Assembly (NCBI GenBank): GCA_049515555.1
Contig: JBEKTY010000219.1
Coordinates: 1-10,798 of the forward strand
Direction of reading: 5' to 3'
From: JBEKTY01 sp049515555
Lineage (GTDB): Bacteria > Planctomycetota > Planctomycetia > Pirellulales > Thermoguttaceae
Length of the DNA stretch: 10,798 bases
Part shown: one piece after another, positions 1-6,737 of the stretch
Layout: each line of letters starts with the position of its first letter
Numbering within the stretch: the stretch's first letter is position 1
Program-made: the position numbers and the translations under genes
Notes under the pieces: generated by a model
What the model was told of the DNA's origin: nothing
The model's input: the letters and a program-made list of their open reading frames with translations, nothing else
Databases searched by the model: none

Positions 1-1365
1 CCGTCCACGCTGACTACGCTGCGGATCGCCGAGAACAATACCGGCGCCGTCATGCTGCAGGCCGATGTCAAGGAGGCCGGCGGTGGCACTTGCTCACTCG
101 CCTGTCGCTTAACCGCCGGCCAGATGATTGTCGAGATTCGGCCCGAGGCGGGCGTGGCGGGCCTATCGGTCTCCGGCGACATACGCCACGTGGTCGCAGC
201 CGACTTCTTCGGCGACGACATGGTCTTTCCCGGCGATCTGCCCTGGCGGCCTGGGCTGCGATTGCCGGTCGAGAATCTCTTCCTCGGCCTGTTGGACCAG
301 GGCCAAGCCCAGGTGATGTGCGTATGGCAGCCGGGCGGTCAGAGGGCGTTGGCGGCGCTCGGCGGTGGGCCCGGCCAGCCGGCGACCATCGCGGACTGCT
401 TCATCGAAGCCGTCAAGGGCAAGACGATATGGGTGGCGCTGCTGGAAGGGCCAGACCTGTGGCACGAGCAGGCGGTTTCGGTTGCGGATGCCAGTGCCCT
501 AAAGAAGCTCGACTGGCGGCCGCCCTTTCCGGCCAAATGGCGGGCCGACCTGCTCGGCCCCGGCGGCACGGCAGCCTCATCGTATCTCCCCGATTCCGCC
601 GACGCCGATGTTCGCTCCGCGCCCGCCGAAGACCAAATCCCCAAATCCCTAAATCCCCAAATCCCTAAATCCCCAAATCCCTCACCGCGCCTCCTGATCT
701 ACGCCATGGATCGCAACCAGGCCACGCCGCTGACGACCTTCTGCCCGATCGACGTCGTGCGGAACACGCTGGGCGTCGGGCCGTGCCAGTACATTCTGCA
801 AACCGAGGGGCTGGCCACGGACAGCAACCCCACGCCCGACGGCGTAATGACCTGGATCGAGAAGCAGTTCCGGCAGAAGAAGGAGAAGCGTGCCGCCGGC
901 GAGATCGACGAGCAGTTGCAGCAGATGGTAGCCCACCTGGGTCGCGCCCAGGACAGGATCCAGCAATACGGCCGGCTGGCCCGCCGCATCGCCGAGTGGT
1001 GCCGGGCCATGGCCGGAGATGCGCACGACGCGCCGGGCATCGAGGCTGTGGGGCGGCTGGCAGAGAAATTGGAACAGACCGCGGGCCCGAGGATCGGCAA
1101 TAGTGGGCTCGTTCCGCGGGCCGCCCGCGTGGCCGTCGGGCTGCGCGGCCTGGTGGGCAAGCCCGACGCCCTGGCCAGCTTCCAGCGGCTGGCCGCCGAG
1201 GCCCGCCTCATCGGCGCCAACCAGGACCGAACGTTGGCCAACTGCCGCATGGCCGTCCGCTGGCTGAAGCAATCGGCCACGATGGCCGCCGAAGATGATC
1301 CGCGCCTGAAACCCTGGGCCGCCCGCGTCGTAGAACTGATCGACCCCGTACTGCAAGGCAAGTGA
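1..1365 (+). CDS. Secreted/envelope protein of unrecognised family, 3' part (paralogue of the gene at 2625)
   Basis: The frame is open from base 1, so the gene starts upstream of the window; the first ATG at 52 is internal. The stop is TGA at 1363-1365. The 454 visible codons align along their length with the gene at 2625-4961: shared landmarks are 'ENN.G' near the left edge, 'DFF.DD', 'ENFL/ENLFL', 'IWVA.LEG..IWH', 'W.A.WR', 'TLGVGPC.YI' and, near the C-terminus, 'G.NQD' followed by 'CR.AV..L.Q'. The last ~170 residues look helical and charged. The N-terminal carbohydrate-binding-like domain of the paralogue would lie outside the window. Oddity: a block of about 70 residues of the paralogue, just before the TLGVGPC motif, is replaced here by about 45 residues, including an in-frame AAATCCCC/AAATCCCT array reading QIPKSLNP-QIPKSPNP. 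No function is recognised; the copy may be altered or decaying although the frame stays open. The next gene follows within a few bases. Confidence 0.8.
   Translation, partial: PSTLTTLRIAENNTGAVMLQADVKEAGGGTCSLACRLTAGQMIVEIRPEAGVAGLSVSGDIRHVVAADFFGDDMVFPGDLPWRPGLRLPVENLFLGLLDQGQAQVMCVWQPGGQRALAALGGGPGQPATIADCFIEAVKGKTIWVALLEGPDLWHEQAVSVADASALKKLDWRPPFPAKWRADLLGPGGTAASSYLPDSADADVRSAPAEDQIPKSLNPQIPKSPNPSPRLLIYAMDRNQATPLTTFCPIDVVRNTLGVGPCQYILQTEGLATDSNPTPDGVMTWIEKQFRQKKEKRAAGEIDEQLQQMVAHLGRAQDRIQQYGRLARRIAEWCRAMAGDAHDAPGIEAVGRLAEKLEQTAGPRIGNSGLVPRAARVAVGLRGLVGKPDALASFQRLAAEARLIGANQDRTLANCRMAVRWLKQSATMAAEDDPRLKPWAARVVELIDPVLQGK
635..682. repeat. 8-bp tandem array, six units, inside the coding sequence
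   Basis: Six units alternate between AAATCCCC and AAATCCCT, giving a 16-bp period and exactly 48 bp, so the frame is kept. The reading is an eight-residue peptide period, QIPKSLNP then QIPKSPNP. The array is AT-richer than the surrounding gene and falls where the paralogue at 2625 has a conserved-looking Trp/Arg-rich block. It is best read as an inserted or expanded simple repeat, not ancestral protein sequence. Confidence 0.9.
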
Positions 1366-1373
1366 AGAGAAGA

Positions 1374-2465
1374 ATGAAGGTTAAAGTATGTAGGGTGGGT
1401 CGAGCGAAGCGAGCCCCACCATTTTCGACGGACGACGGACGACGGACGACGGGCTCGCGCGATTCCGTCCGTCGCCCGTCGCCCGTCGTCCGTCGTGGTT
1501 CCGGTGGGGCTCGCCCTTCGGGCTCGACCCACCCTACCAAATGGACATTGAACTTCTGCCGATTTCTCGTCTTGCCGCTTCTCCTGGCGGGCGGGTGCGG
1601 GCGGCCGGCGGGGATCGAGTCGGCCGACTCCGTTGCGCCTCAGAAGCCGACCACCATTCTCACCAAGAGCGGGATCGAAATGGTCTTCATCCCCGCCGGC
1701 GAGTTCCTGATGGGCGACGAGGGTGGCGACGACGACGAGAAGCCCGTGCACCGCGTGCGGCTGAGCGCCTTTGCGATGGATATCTCGGAGGTGACCCAGG
1801 AGGCGTTCAAGGCCATGCTGGGCCGCAACCCGGCCAAGTGGCCCGGGCCCGGCAAACCGGTCGAGCGGATAAGCTGGTTTTCCGCCATTCAATATTGTAA
1901 TATGCGGTCTACCCGCGAAGGCTTCAAGCCGTGCTATGATCTGAAGACCATGAAATGCGATTTTACGGCCGACGGCTATCACCTGCCGACTGAGGCCCAG
2001 TGGGAGTATGCCTGCCGCGCGGGCACTGCCGGCCGCTGGTCGTTCGGCGACGACGCGAGCGAGTTGGGCAAGTATGCCTGGTTCAAGGGCAACGCCGCCA
2101 AGACCACCCACGCCGTGAAACAGAAGCGTCCGAATCCCTGGGGTTTATTCGACATGCACGGCGGCGTGGCCGAATGGTGCAACGACTTCTACGCCGAGCA
2201 CTACGATGCCGGCCAACCGCAGCAGGACCCGCAGGGACCGGCCTCGGGCCAGCAGCGGGTGCTCCGCGGGGGCAGTTGGGCCAGCGACGAAGATGCCTGC
2301 CGCTCGGCCGCCCGGAACAAGGAATCGCCCGGGCTGGCCGACGTGTGCTTCGGCTACGAAGCCTACGGATTCCGTTGCGTCCGCCAGGCCCAGCCGGCAG
2401 ACAAGCACGCGAAAGAACCGCAAAACAACCGGTCCCCCTCTCCCTCCGGGAGAGGGCCGGGGTGA
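1374..2465 (+). CDS. FGE-like (SUMF1/EgtB/PvdO fold) lipoprotein
   Basis: FGE-sulfatase-fold protein of 363 residues from ATG 1374. The domain spans about residues 103-336: 'MVFIPAGEFLMG' at 103, 'HLPTEAQWEYACRAG' at 203, 'NPWGLFDMHGGVAEW', 'RVLRGGSW' ending at 302 and 'GFRC' at 332. Known family members include formylglycine-generating enzymes and ergothioneine sulfoxide synthases. The Cys pair that follows GGSY in true formylglycine-generating enzymes is not visible after GGSW here, so sulfatase activation is not supported. A hydrophobic segment ending in 'LLLAGGC' (Cys75) looks like a lipoprotein signal, but about 52 repeat-derived residues precede it. ATG 1374 follows a purine-rich stretch (AAGAGAAG); GTG 1362, overlapping the upstream TGA, and TTG 1548, just before the hydrophobic segment, are alternatives. 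The final residues and the stop codon come from another repeat (2434-2472). It lies between two paralogues and probably shares their transcript. Confidence 0.85.
   Translation: MKVKVCRVGRAKRAPPFSTDDGRRTTGSRDSVRRPSPVVRRGSGGARPSGSTHPTKWTLNFCRFLVLPLLLAGGCGRPAGIESADSVAPQKPTTILTKSGIEMVFIPAGEFLMGDEGGDDDEKPVHRVRLSAFAMDISEVTQEAFKAMLGRNPAKWPGPGKPVERISWFSAIQYCNMRSTREGFKPCYDLKTMKCDFTADGYHLPTEAQWEYACRAGTAGRWSFGDDASELGKYAWFKGNAAKTTHAVKQKRPNPWGLFDMHGGVAEWCNDFYAEHYDAGQPQQDPQGPASGQQRVLRGGSWASDEDACRSAARNKESPGLADVCFGYEAYGFRCVRQAQPADKHAKEPQNNRSPSPSGRGPG
1390..1537. repeat. Composite palindromic (MITE-like) element, GTAGGGTGGG family
   Basis: The left unit (1390-1420) begins GTAGGGTGGGTCGAGC and ends GAGCCCCACC. 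The right unit (1503-1537) is its inverted copy, differing by four extra bases around the central GAAG/CTTC. Between them a second inverted repeat, built of CGACGGA-type units, runs roughly 1426-1453 against 1465-1498, with a short spacer at 1454-1464. The whole can fold into one long hairpin with nested arms. AAA occurs on both sides (1383-1385 and 1539-1541), which could be a short target duplication. No transposase is present. A degenerate single unit recurs at 9858-9888. Confidence 0.9.
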
Positions 2466-2472
2466 GGGGAAG
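2434..2472 (+). repeat. Short palindromic repeat CCCTCTCCCTCCGGGAG, copy A
   Basis: The core contains CTCTCCCTCCGGGAGAGG, a hairpin, followed by a GGGGTGAGGGGAA tail whose TGA is the stop codon of the FGE-like gene (2463-2465). The same element occurs inverted at 2514-2553 and in direct orientation at 6631 and 6681. In this copy the usual GGTTAGGG tail reads GGCCGGGG. Confidence 0.9.
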
Positions 2473-2513
2473 CTGCGTTGGTGACGAGAACCGCAGAGGC
2501 AGCAACATACCGG

Positions 2514-2553
2514 ATTCCCCTCACCCTAACCATCTCCCGGAGGGAGAGGGGAC
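2514..2553 (-). repeat. Short palindromic repeat CCCTCTCCCTCCGGGAG, copy B (inverted)
   Basis: Read on the - strand it gives the same hairpin core and a GGTTAGGGTGAGGGGAA tail, with one change in the right arm (GAGATGG for GAGAGGG). With copy A it forms an inverted pair around about 41 bases, so the whole interval 2434-2553 can fold as one long stem. It lies in the leader between the FGE-like gene and the gene at 2625. Confidence 0.9.
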
Positions 2554-2612
2554 CGACCAATCCGCGAATTGCAACCGTGCAGATCAAACAAAGCAGAAGT
2601 AACGAACCCACC

Positions 2613-2617
2613 AGGAG
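2613..2617 (+). promoter_or_regulatory. Ribosome binding site for the gene at 2625
   Basis: AGGAG lies seven bases before ATG 2625. Together with the signal peptide that follows, it fixes the start here. The same frame is open back to 2478, but that stretch is repeat-derived and does not look like a protein N-terminus. Confidence 0.75.
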
Positions 2618-2624
2618 CCCTGCC

Positions 2625-4961
2625 ATGCCCCGCATCTTCCGCCGACTGGCCGTAGTGAGTGTCGTTTGTTGTGCTGTTGCGGTTCTGGCCGCGGTGGCCC
2701 AGGCGGCGGCCAAGGGCCGTGCGCCGGAGAACCTCTTCGGCAACGCCAGCTTTGAGCTGGGGCGGGACCTGTGGCAGTTGGACCGCGACGGCCAGACCGC
2801 CGCGGGCTTCGCCGTGGACGATCGCGACGCGGCCGCCGGCCGGCGAAGCGCACTGTTGACGATCGACAAGGCGACCGGCTGGGGCGTCCAGTTCGGACAG
2901 ACCATCGAGGCCCCCGCGGTGGGAAAGACCTACACCTTCGCCGTAATGGCCCGCAGCGCCAAGCAGCCCGTGGCGGTGGCCCTGGAGATCGAGCGCCACG
3001 GCTCGCCGTACGATCGGGCGGTATGTCAGAAATTCACCATTAAGCCCGGCGCCTGGACCGAGTTGCGTGCGACTTTCAAGATCGAAAAATCGTATCCCGA
3101 AGGCTGGTTCGCCTACGTGAGCTGCAAGCAGTCGGGGGCCGAGTTCCGGCTGGACATGTTCCGGCTTTACGAAGGGCCGTACGTGGCCTACGAGAACGTC
3201 GCCCGGCAGGAGGCGGCGGCCGCGGGCGTCAGCCTGCTGGACACCGGCGCAGAAGGCGGGCCGATGCCGGCCGACTTCAAGAAAGCGGGCTGGAGCAAGG
3301 TGCCCGAAGACGACACGGGCCACCGCTTCAACGGCGATGCGGTGCTGATGAACGACCGGCTGGCCCTGGTATTGCGGCGGGGCGCCATGGGGGCCGAGCT
3401 TTACGGCCGAGGCCCGGACGGGCAGGTGTTGCGGGCCACGTTGATTCCGGTGGGTGCGGGCGGTCGAGCGGCCGGCAAGCTGAAGGGGGTCTACGTGATC
3501 GAGAACAATCCCGGCCAGGTGGTGGTGGACGCCGACTTCGGCCTGGGCAACTTACCGAGCCTGCGGTTCGAGTTGGCCATGGGCCAGCCGTTCGTGAAGA
3601 CCGAGAGCCGGGGTGTGGCCACCGCCTTGAGCGTCGAGGCCCCCTGCCGCTTCCTCGTCCTGCCCGACTTCTTCGCCGACGACATCGTGGTCGATGCCGA
3701 CGAGCTGCCGGTGGCCCGGGCCGAGCTGCCCAGCGAGAACTTCCTCGTACACCTGCTGCCCGGCCAGGATGCCCTGGTAATGAGCGTGGCCAGCCGGCGG
3801 GAGCGCGACGCGCGGATCGAGTTGGCCGCCGGGGCGCCGGGGGCCGCGGCGGGCGGCGGCCTGATCCGCCGCAGCCAGATGGACTACGGTCCCGGCGGGA
3901 AGATCTGGGTGGCCGCGCTCGAAGGGCACAACATCTGGCACCAGCGCGACGTCCGCCGCGAGGACACCGGCCAGGTTCTGCGGTTGGAGTGGACCGCCCC
4001 CTGGCCCGCGCAATGGCGCGTCGATTGGCGATTGGCCGGCGGCCTGACGGCCAGTTGGGAGATGATCGCGCAACTGCGCAGCGGGCAGTTCGAGAAGTCG
4101 GGCTGGTTCGGCGGGGCCCAGCAAGTGCCCGCCAACCGCCAGCGCTGGACCACCGTGTTGGGCTCGTTTCGCTATCCCTGCTGGCTCGACTTGGGCCGCC
4201 GTGGCTATCTTCAGCCGCTGGCCAAGCCGGAGCGCTTCCAGGGCCCGGCCGTGATCTACCCCATTTCTCGCGTGCGGGAGACGCCCCTGGACGAGTTCGC
4301 CCTGGTCGACGTGGTGCGGGCCACGCTGGGCGTCGGCCCCTGCGAGTACATCCTCGACGTCGAGGGCCAGGGCACGGCCTCTAAAGGCCGCGCCACCTGC
4401 GCTACCCGCGACCTGCTGGGCGCCATCTACGCCGCCAAACAGCAGAAGGCCAAGCGGGCCGAGATCGAGCAGGCCCTCACCGCCGTCGTGATCTTCGTCA
4501 AGCACATCCGCGGGCGGATCGAGCAGTACGTCCAGTTCGGCCACGACACGCTCGCCTATCTGGAAGCACAAGAGGCGGGCCATCCGGAACTGGCCGACTT
4601 CCTGGCCCAGATGGCGACCCATGCCCGGGCGATCGACGCCGCCGTGGCCAAACGCAGGGCGCTGATTAAGACCCCGCAGTACGTGGTCGATCTAACCGAG
4701 CAGTTCCGCAGTAAGCTGCTGGATTACGAAGGCGACGACGCCCTGAAGCAGTGCACGGCGATCACGCATGCCATCGTCGACGTGGGCGGCAACCAGGACG
4801 AGCTGGTGGGCGAGTGCCGCAATGCGGTCAAGGTGCTGCGGCAGCGGGCCGGGTTGGCCATGGCCACCAACCCCCGCGCAGCAGAGGTCGCCCGCGAAAT
4901 CCGCGATCGCACCCAGAAGGCCCTCCGCAACGCGACCTCCTACGAAGCCCCGCGGCATTAG
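2625..4961 (+). CDS. Secreted protein, CBM-like jelly roll plus unrecognised domains (paralogue of gene at 1-1365)
   Basis: Protein of 778 residues. A signal peptide covers about residues 1-27: 'MPRIFRR', then a hydrophobic run, then 'AVAQA', a plausible signal peptidase I site. Residues ~36-183 resemble a CBM4/9-type carbohydrate-binding jelly roll ('NLFGNASFELG', 'GWGVQFGQTI', 'TYTFAVMARS', 'GAWTELRATFKI', 'FRLDMFRLYEG'). Residues ~210-600 look beta-rich and are unrecognised. The motif 'TLGVGPCEY' is at 567-575. The last ~175 residues look helical and charged, with N723-Q724-D725 followed by C731-R732. All blocks from about residue 290 onward recur in the gene at 1-1365, so this is a tandem duplication with the FGE-like gene between the copies. 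No catalytic signature is recognised; export and glycan binding are the best-supported properties. The MBOAT gene follows after an 80-base gap holding a perfect hairpin. It could be a divergent polysaccharide-active enzyme, but nothing visible proves that. Confidence 0.88.
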   Translation: MPRIFRRLAVVSVVCCAVAVLAAVAQAAAKGRAPENLFGNASFELGRDLWQLDRDGQTAAGFAVDDRDAAAGRRSALLTIDKATGWGVQFGQTIEAPAVGKTYTFAVMARSAKQPVAVALEIERHGSPYDRAVCQKFTIKPGAWTELRATFKIEKSYPEGWFAYVSCKQSGAEFRLDMFRLYEGPYVAYENVARQEAAAAGVSLLDTGAEGGPMPADFKKAGWSKVPEDDTGHRFNGDAVLMNDRLALVLRRGAMGAELYGRGPDGQVLRATLIPVGAGGRAAGKLKGVYVIENNPGQVVVDADFGLGNLPSLRFELAMGQPFVKTESRGVATALSVEAPCRFLVLPDFFADDIVVDADELPVARAELPSENFLVHLLPGQDALVMSVASRRERDARIELAAGAPGAAAGGGLIRRSQMDYGPGGKIWVAALEGHNIWHQRDVRREDTGQVLRLEWTAPWPAQWRVDWRLAGGLTASWEMIAQLRSGQFEKSGWFGGAQQVPANRQRWTTVLGSFRYPCWLDLGRRGYLQPLAKPERFQGPAVIYPISRVRETPLDEFALVDVVRATLGVGPCEYILDVEGQGTASKGRATCATRDLLGAIYAAKQQKAKRAEIEQALTAVVIFVKHIRGRIEQYVQFGHDTLAYLEAQEAGHPELADFLAQMATHARAIDAAVAKRRALIKTPQYVVDLTEQFRSKLLDYEGDDALKQCTAITHAIVDVGGNQDELVGECRNAVKVLRQRAGLAMATNPRAAEVAREIRDRTQKALRNATSYEAPRH

Positions 4962-4966
4962 GCGGC

Positions 4967-5026
4967 GTATCCGGCACACTCCGTGTGCCGATTGTCTGGC
5001 AGCGGCACACGGAGTGTGCCGGATAC
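4967..5026. repeat. Perfect 24-bp inverted repeat with 12-base loop
   Basis: The arms 4967-4990 and 5003-5026 are perfectly complementary, and the loop is 4991-5002. Each arm also holds GGCACACTCCGTGTGCC, itself a 7-bp palindrome around TCC, so cruciform or two-hairpin folds are possible. It fills the gap between the stop at 4961 and the ribosome binding site at 5031. There is no T-run after it, so a classical terminator is not indicated; the form suggests a mobile REP-like element that may influence mRNA stability. Confidence 0.95.
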
Positions 5027-5030
5027 ATTA

Positions 5031-5034
5031 GAGG
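5031..5034 (+). promoter_or_regulatory. Ribosome binding site for the GTG-started MBOAT gene
   Basis: GAGG lies seven bases before GTG 5042. It decides the start: the frame is open further upstream, but that part overlaps the preceding gene and the hairpin. It lies only four bases after the end of the 4967-5026 stem. Confidence 0.75.
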
Positions 5035-5041
5035 TCTCGAC

Positions 5042-6619
5042 GTGCTCTTCCACACCTGGCCGTTCCTGATCTTCATGCTCATCGTGCTGCCGGTGTTCTA
5101 TGCGCTGCGCGGCACGCGGTTGTGGATCCCCTGGCTGCTGGCCGCCTCCTATTTCTTCTACGGCTGGTGGAACCCCTATTATCTGTCACTGGTCGTCTAC
5201 TCGACGGCGCTGGACTACCTGCTGGTGACGTTGATGGACCACTGTGGGCCGGTCGGCCAGCCCCGCGCCGGGCCCATCGACGCAGTGCTTCGCCTGGCCC
5301 TGGTGCTGTCGCTGGGGCTGGCCCTGGCCCTGGCGGGCGTGGCCTGGCTGGGACCGCCCACGCTGCGGCCCGCCGCCCTGGCCCTGGCCGGGCTGGTGCT
5401 GCTGATGGCCGTCGGGGCGGGCTTCGGCAGCCGCCGCATCTGGCTCCTGGTAAGCCTGGTGAACAACCTGGCCCTGCTGCTGTTCTTCAAGTATGCCCGC
5501 TTCGTCGTTGAGAACCTGAACAGTCTGGTGGGCTGGCTGGGCCTGCCGCTGCACCTGGCCGACCCCTCGACGCTCATGCCCTACGGCTTCAGCTACGTGC
5601 TGCCGGTGGGAATTTCCTTCTTCACCTTCCAGTCGATGAGCTACACGATCGACTTCTACCTGGGGAAGGTGGCCCGCGAGCGGAACTTCCTGCGCTTCGC
5701 CACGTTCGTGTGCTTTTTTCCGCAGCTCATGGCGGGTCCGATCGAGCGGGCCAAGCACCTGTTGCCGCAGTTTCAGCGGGCCCCGCCCGCGCGGCTGGAA
5801 AATATTACCGACGGCCTGTCGCTGTTCCTGGTGGGCCTGTTCAAGAAGCTGGCCCTGGCCAATTACCTGTCGCTGTACGTGGAGCGGGTGTACGAGAATC
5901 CGGCGCAGGCCGAGGCGTCGGCCCTGGTGCTGGCCACGTTCGCCTTCGCCTGGCAGATCTTTTTCGATTTCAGCGGCTACACCGACATGGCCCGCGGCCT
6001 GGCCCGCATGATGGGCTTCCATTTGATCCTGAACTTCAACAATCCCTACATGGCCACCGGGCTGGGCGAGTTCTGGTCGCGCTGGCACATCAGCCTCTCG
6101 ACCTGGTTCCGCGATTACGTGTACATCCCGCTGGGCGGCAACCGCCACGGCACGTGGGGCACCTACCGCAACCTGTTCATCACCTTCCTGGTTTCCGGCG
6201 TGTGGCACGGGGCCAACTGGACCTTCGCCATCTGGGGCATGCTGCACGCCTTCGGCGTCATGCTCACCCGGGAGCTGGAGCGGTCGGCCTTCTACCGCCA
6301 GCGCGTGCCGGCGATATTCAAGCAGGGCTGGGTCTTCGCCTACGTCTGTTTCACCTGGATCTTTTTCCGCGCCGCCTCGCTGGGCGACGCCCTCACGGTG
6401 ATCCGGCGGATCGGCCAGGCGGCCTGGGGCAGCCCGCAGATCCCCGCCCTCATGCTGCTGCTGGTCGCCGCGGTGTGGCTGTACGAGTTCATTTACGAGT
6501 CGCGGTTGCGTGGGCTGCTGCGCGCCGGGCCGGTGCGCGTGAGCCTGGCCGCGGCCATGCTGCTTTACCTGTGCCTGTGCTCCTCCGGCGGCGGAACCTT
6601 TATTTACTTCCAATTCTGA
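5042..6619 (+). CDS. MBOAT family O-acyltransferase, AlgI-like
   Basis: Membrane-bound O-acyltransferase of 525 residues, close to the length of AlgI. In AlgI-type systems the protein passes acetyl groups across the inner membrane for O-acetylation of exopolysaccharide. Visible signatures are 'FWSRWHISLSTWFRDYVYIPLGGN' (split here as FWSRWHISLS and TWFRDYVYIPLGGN, from residue 344) and 'GVWHGANWTF', whose His389 matches the conserved MBOAT active-site histidine. 'FFPQLMAGPIERA' and 'FDFSGYTDMARGLARMMGF' are also typical. Many hydrophobic segments run from residue 5 to near the end, fitting a polytopic inner-membrane protein. The start is GTG 5042, giving 'MLFHTWPFLIF', the usual N-terminus for this family; the ribosome binding site is at 5031. 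An SGNH-like gene two positions downstream is the expected partner. The substrate is not known; alginate itself is not implied. Confidence 0.93.
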   Translation: MLFHTWPFLIFMLIVLPVFYALRGTRLWIPWLLAASYFFYGWWNPYYLSLVVYSTALDYLLVTLMDHCGPVGQPRAGPIDAVLRLALVLSLGLALALAGVAWLGPPTLRPAALALAGLVLLMAVGAGFGSRRIWLLVSLVNNLALLLFFKYARFVVENLNSLVGWLGLPLHLADPSTLMPYGFSYVLPVGISFFTFQSMSYTIDFYLGKVARERNFLRFATFVCFFPQLMAGPIERAKHLLPQFQRAPPARLENITDGLSLFLVGLFKKLALANYLSLYVERVYENPAQAEASALVLATFAFAWQIFFDFSGYTDMARGLARMMGFHLILNFNNPYMATGLGEFWSRWHISLSTWFRDYVYIPLGGNRHGTWGTYRNLFITFLVSGVWHGANWTFAIWGMLHAFGVMLTRELERSAFYRQRVPAIFKQGWVFAYVCFTWIFFRAASLGDALTVIRRIGQAAWGSPQIPALMLLLVAAVWLYEFIYESRLRGLLRAGPVRVSLAAAMLLYLCLCSSGGGTFIYFQF

Positions 6620-6630
6620 TCGACGCCCGG

Positions 6631-6664
6631 TCCCCTCTCCCTCCGGGAGAGGGTTAGGGTGAAG
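6631..6664 (+). repeat. Short palindromic repeat CCCTCTCCCTCCGGGAG, copy C
   Basis: It has the hairpin core plus a GGGTTAGGGTGAAGG tail, starting 12 bases after the MBOAT stop codon. About 31 bases are identical with copy D, which begins exactly 50 bases later in the same orientation. Confidence 0.93.
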
Positions 6665-6680
6665 GCAAATGGCGAGCATG

Positions 6681-6719
6681 TCCCCTCTCCCTCCGGGAGA
6701 GGGTTAGGGTGAGGGGAAG
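6681..6719 (+). repeat. Short palindromic repeat CCCTCTCCCTCCGGGAG, copy D
   Basis: Direct copy of 6631-6664 with the full GGTTAGGGTGAGGGGAA tail. It ends just before the GAGGA (6725-6729) that acts as ribosome binding site for ATG 6738. Copies C and D occupy most of the 118-base gap between the MBOAT and DUF3592 genes. Confidence 0.93.
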
Positions 6720-6737
6720 TGGGCGAGGATCATTCTC

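Noticed and set aside
1541..1900. Separate small gene from ATG 1541
   Set aside because: It is out of frame with the FGE-like domain that covers the same bases, and its translation is Arg/Gly-rich with no features.
1374..2465. Active sulfatase-modifying (formylglycine-generating) enzyme
   Set aside because: The fold matches, but the catalytic Cys pair is not seen and no sulfatase gene lies in the window.
2478..2624. N-terminal extension of the CBM-like protein to a TTG at 2478
   Set aside because: The extension is read from repeat copy B and spacer. ATG 2625 has AGGAG seven bases before it and begins a clear signal peptide.
4967..5026. Rho-independent terminator after the CBM-like gene
   Set aside because: The stem is excellent but is followed by ATTAGAGG, not a T-run, and the next gene's ribosome binding site follows at once.
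5186..6679. Long open frame (about 497 codons) on the - strand opposite the MBOAT gene
   Set aside because: Its composition is the mirror of a high-GC coding strand, it has no recognisable motif, and the + strand holds an unmistakable MBOAT protein. The same applies to long - strand frames at 699-2111 and 3552-4622.
6631..6719. CRISPR-like direct repeats (about 32 bases, 18-base spacer)
   Set aside because: There are only two units, the spacer is too short, the same element is found elsewhere singly and inverted, and no cas gene is present.
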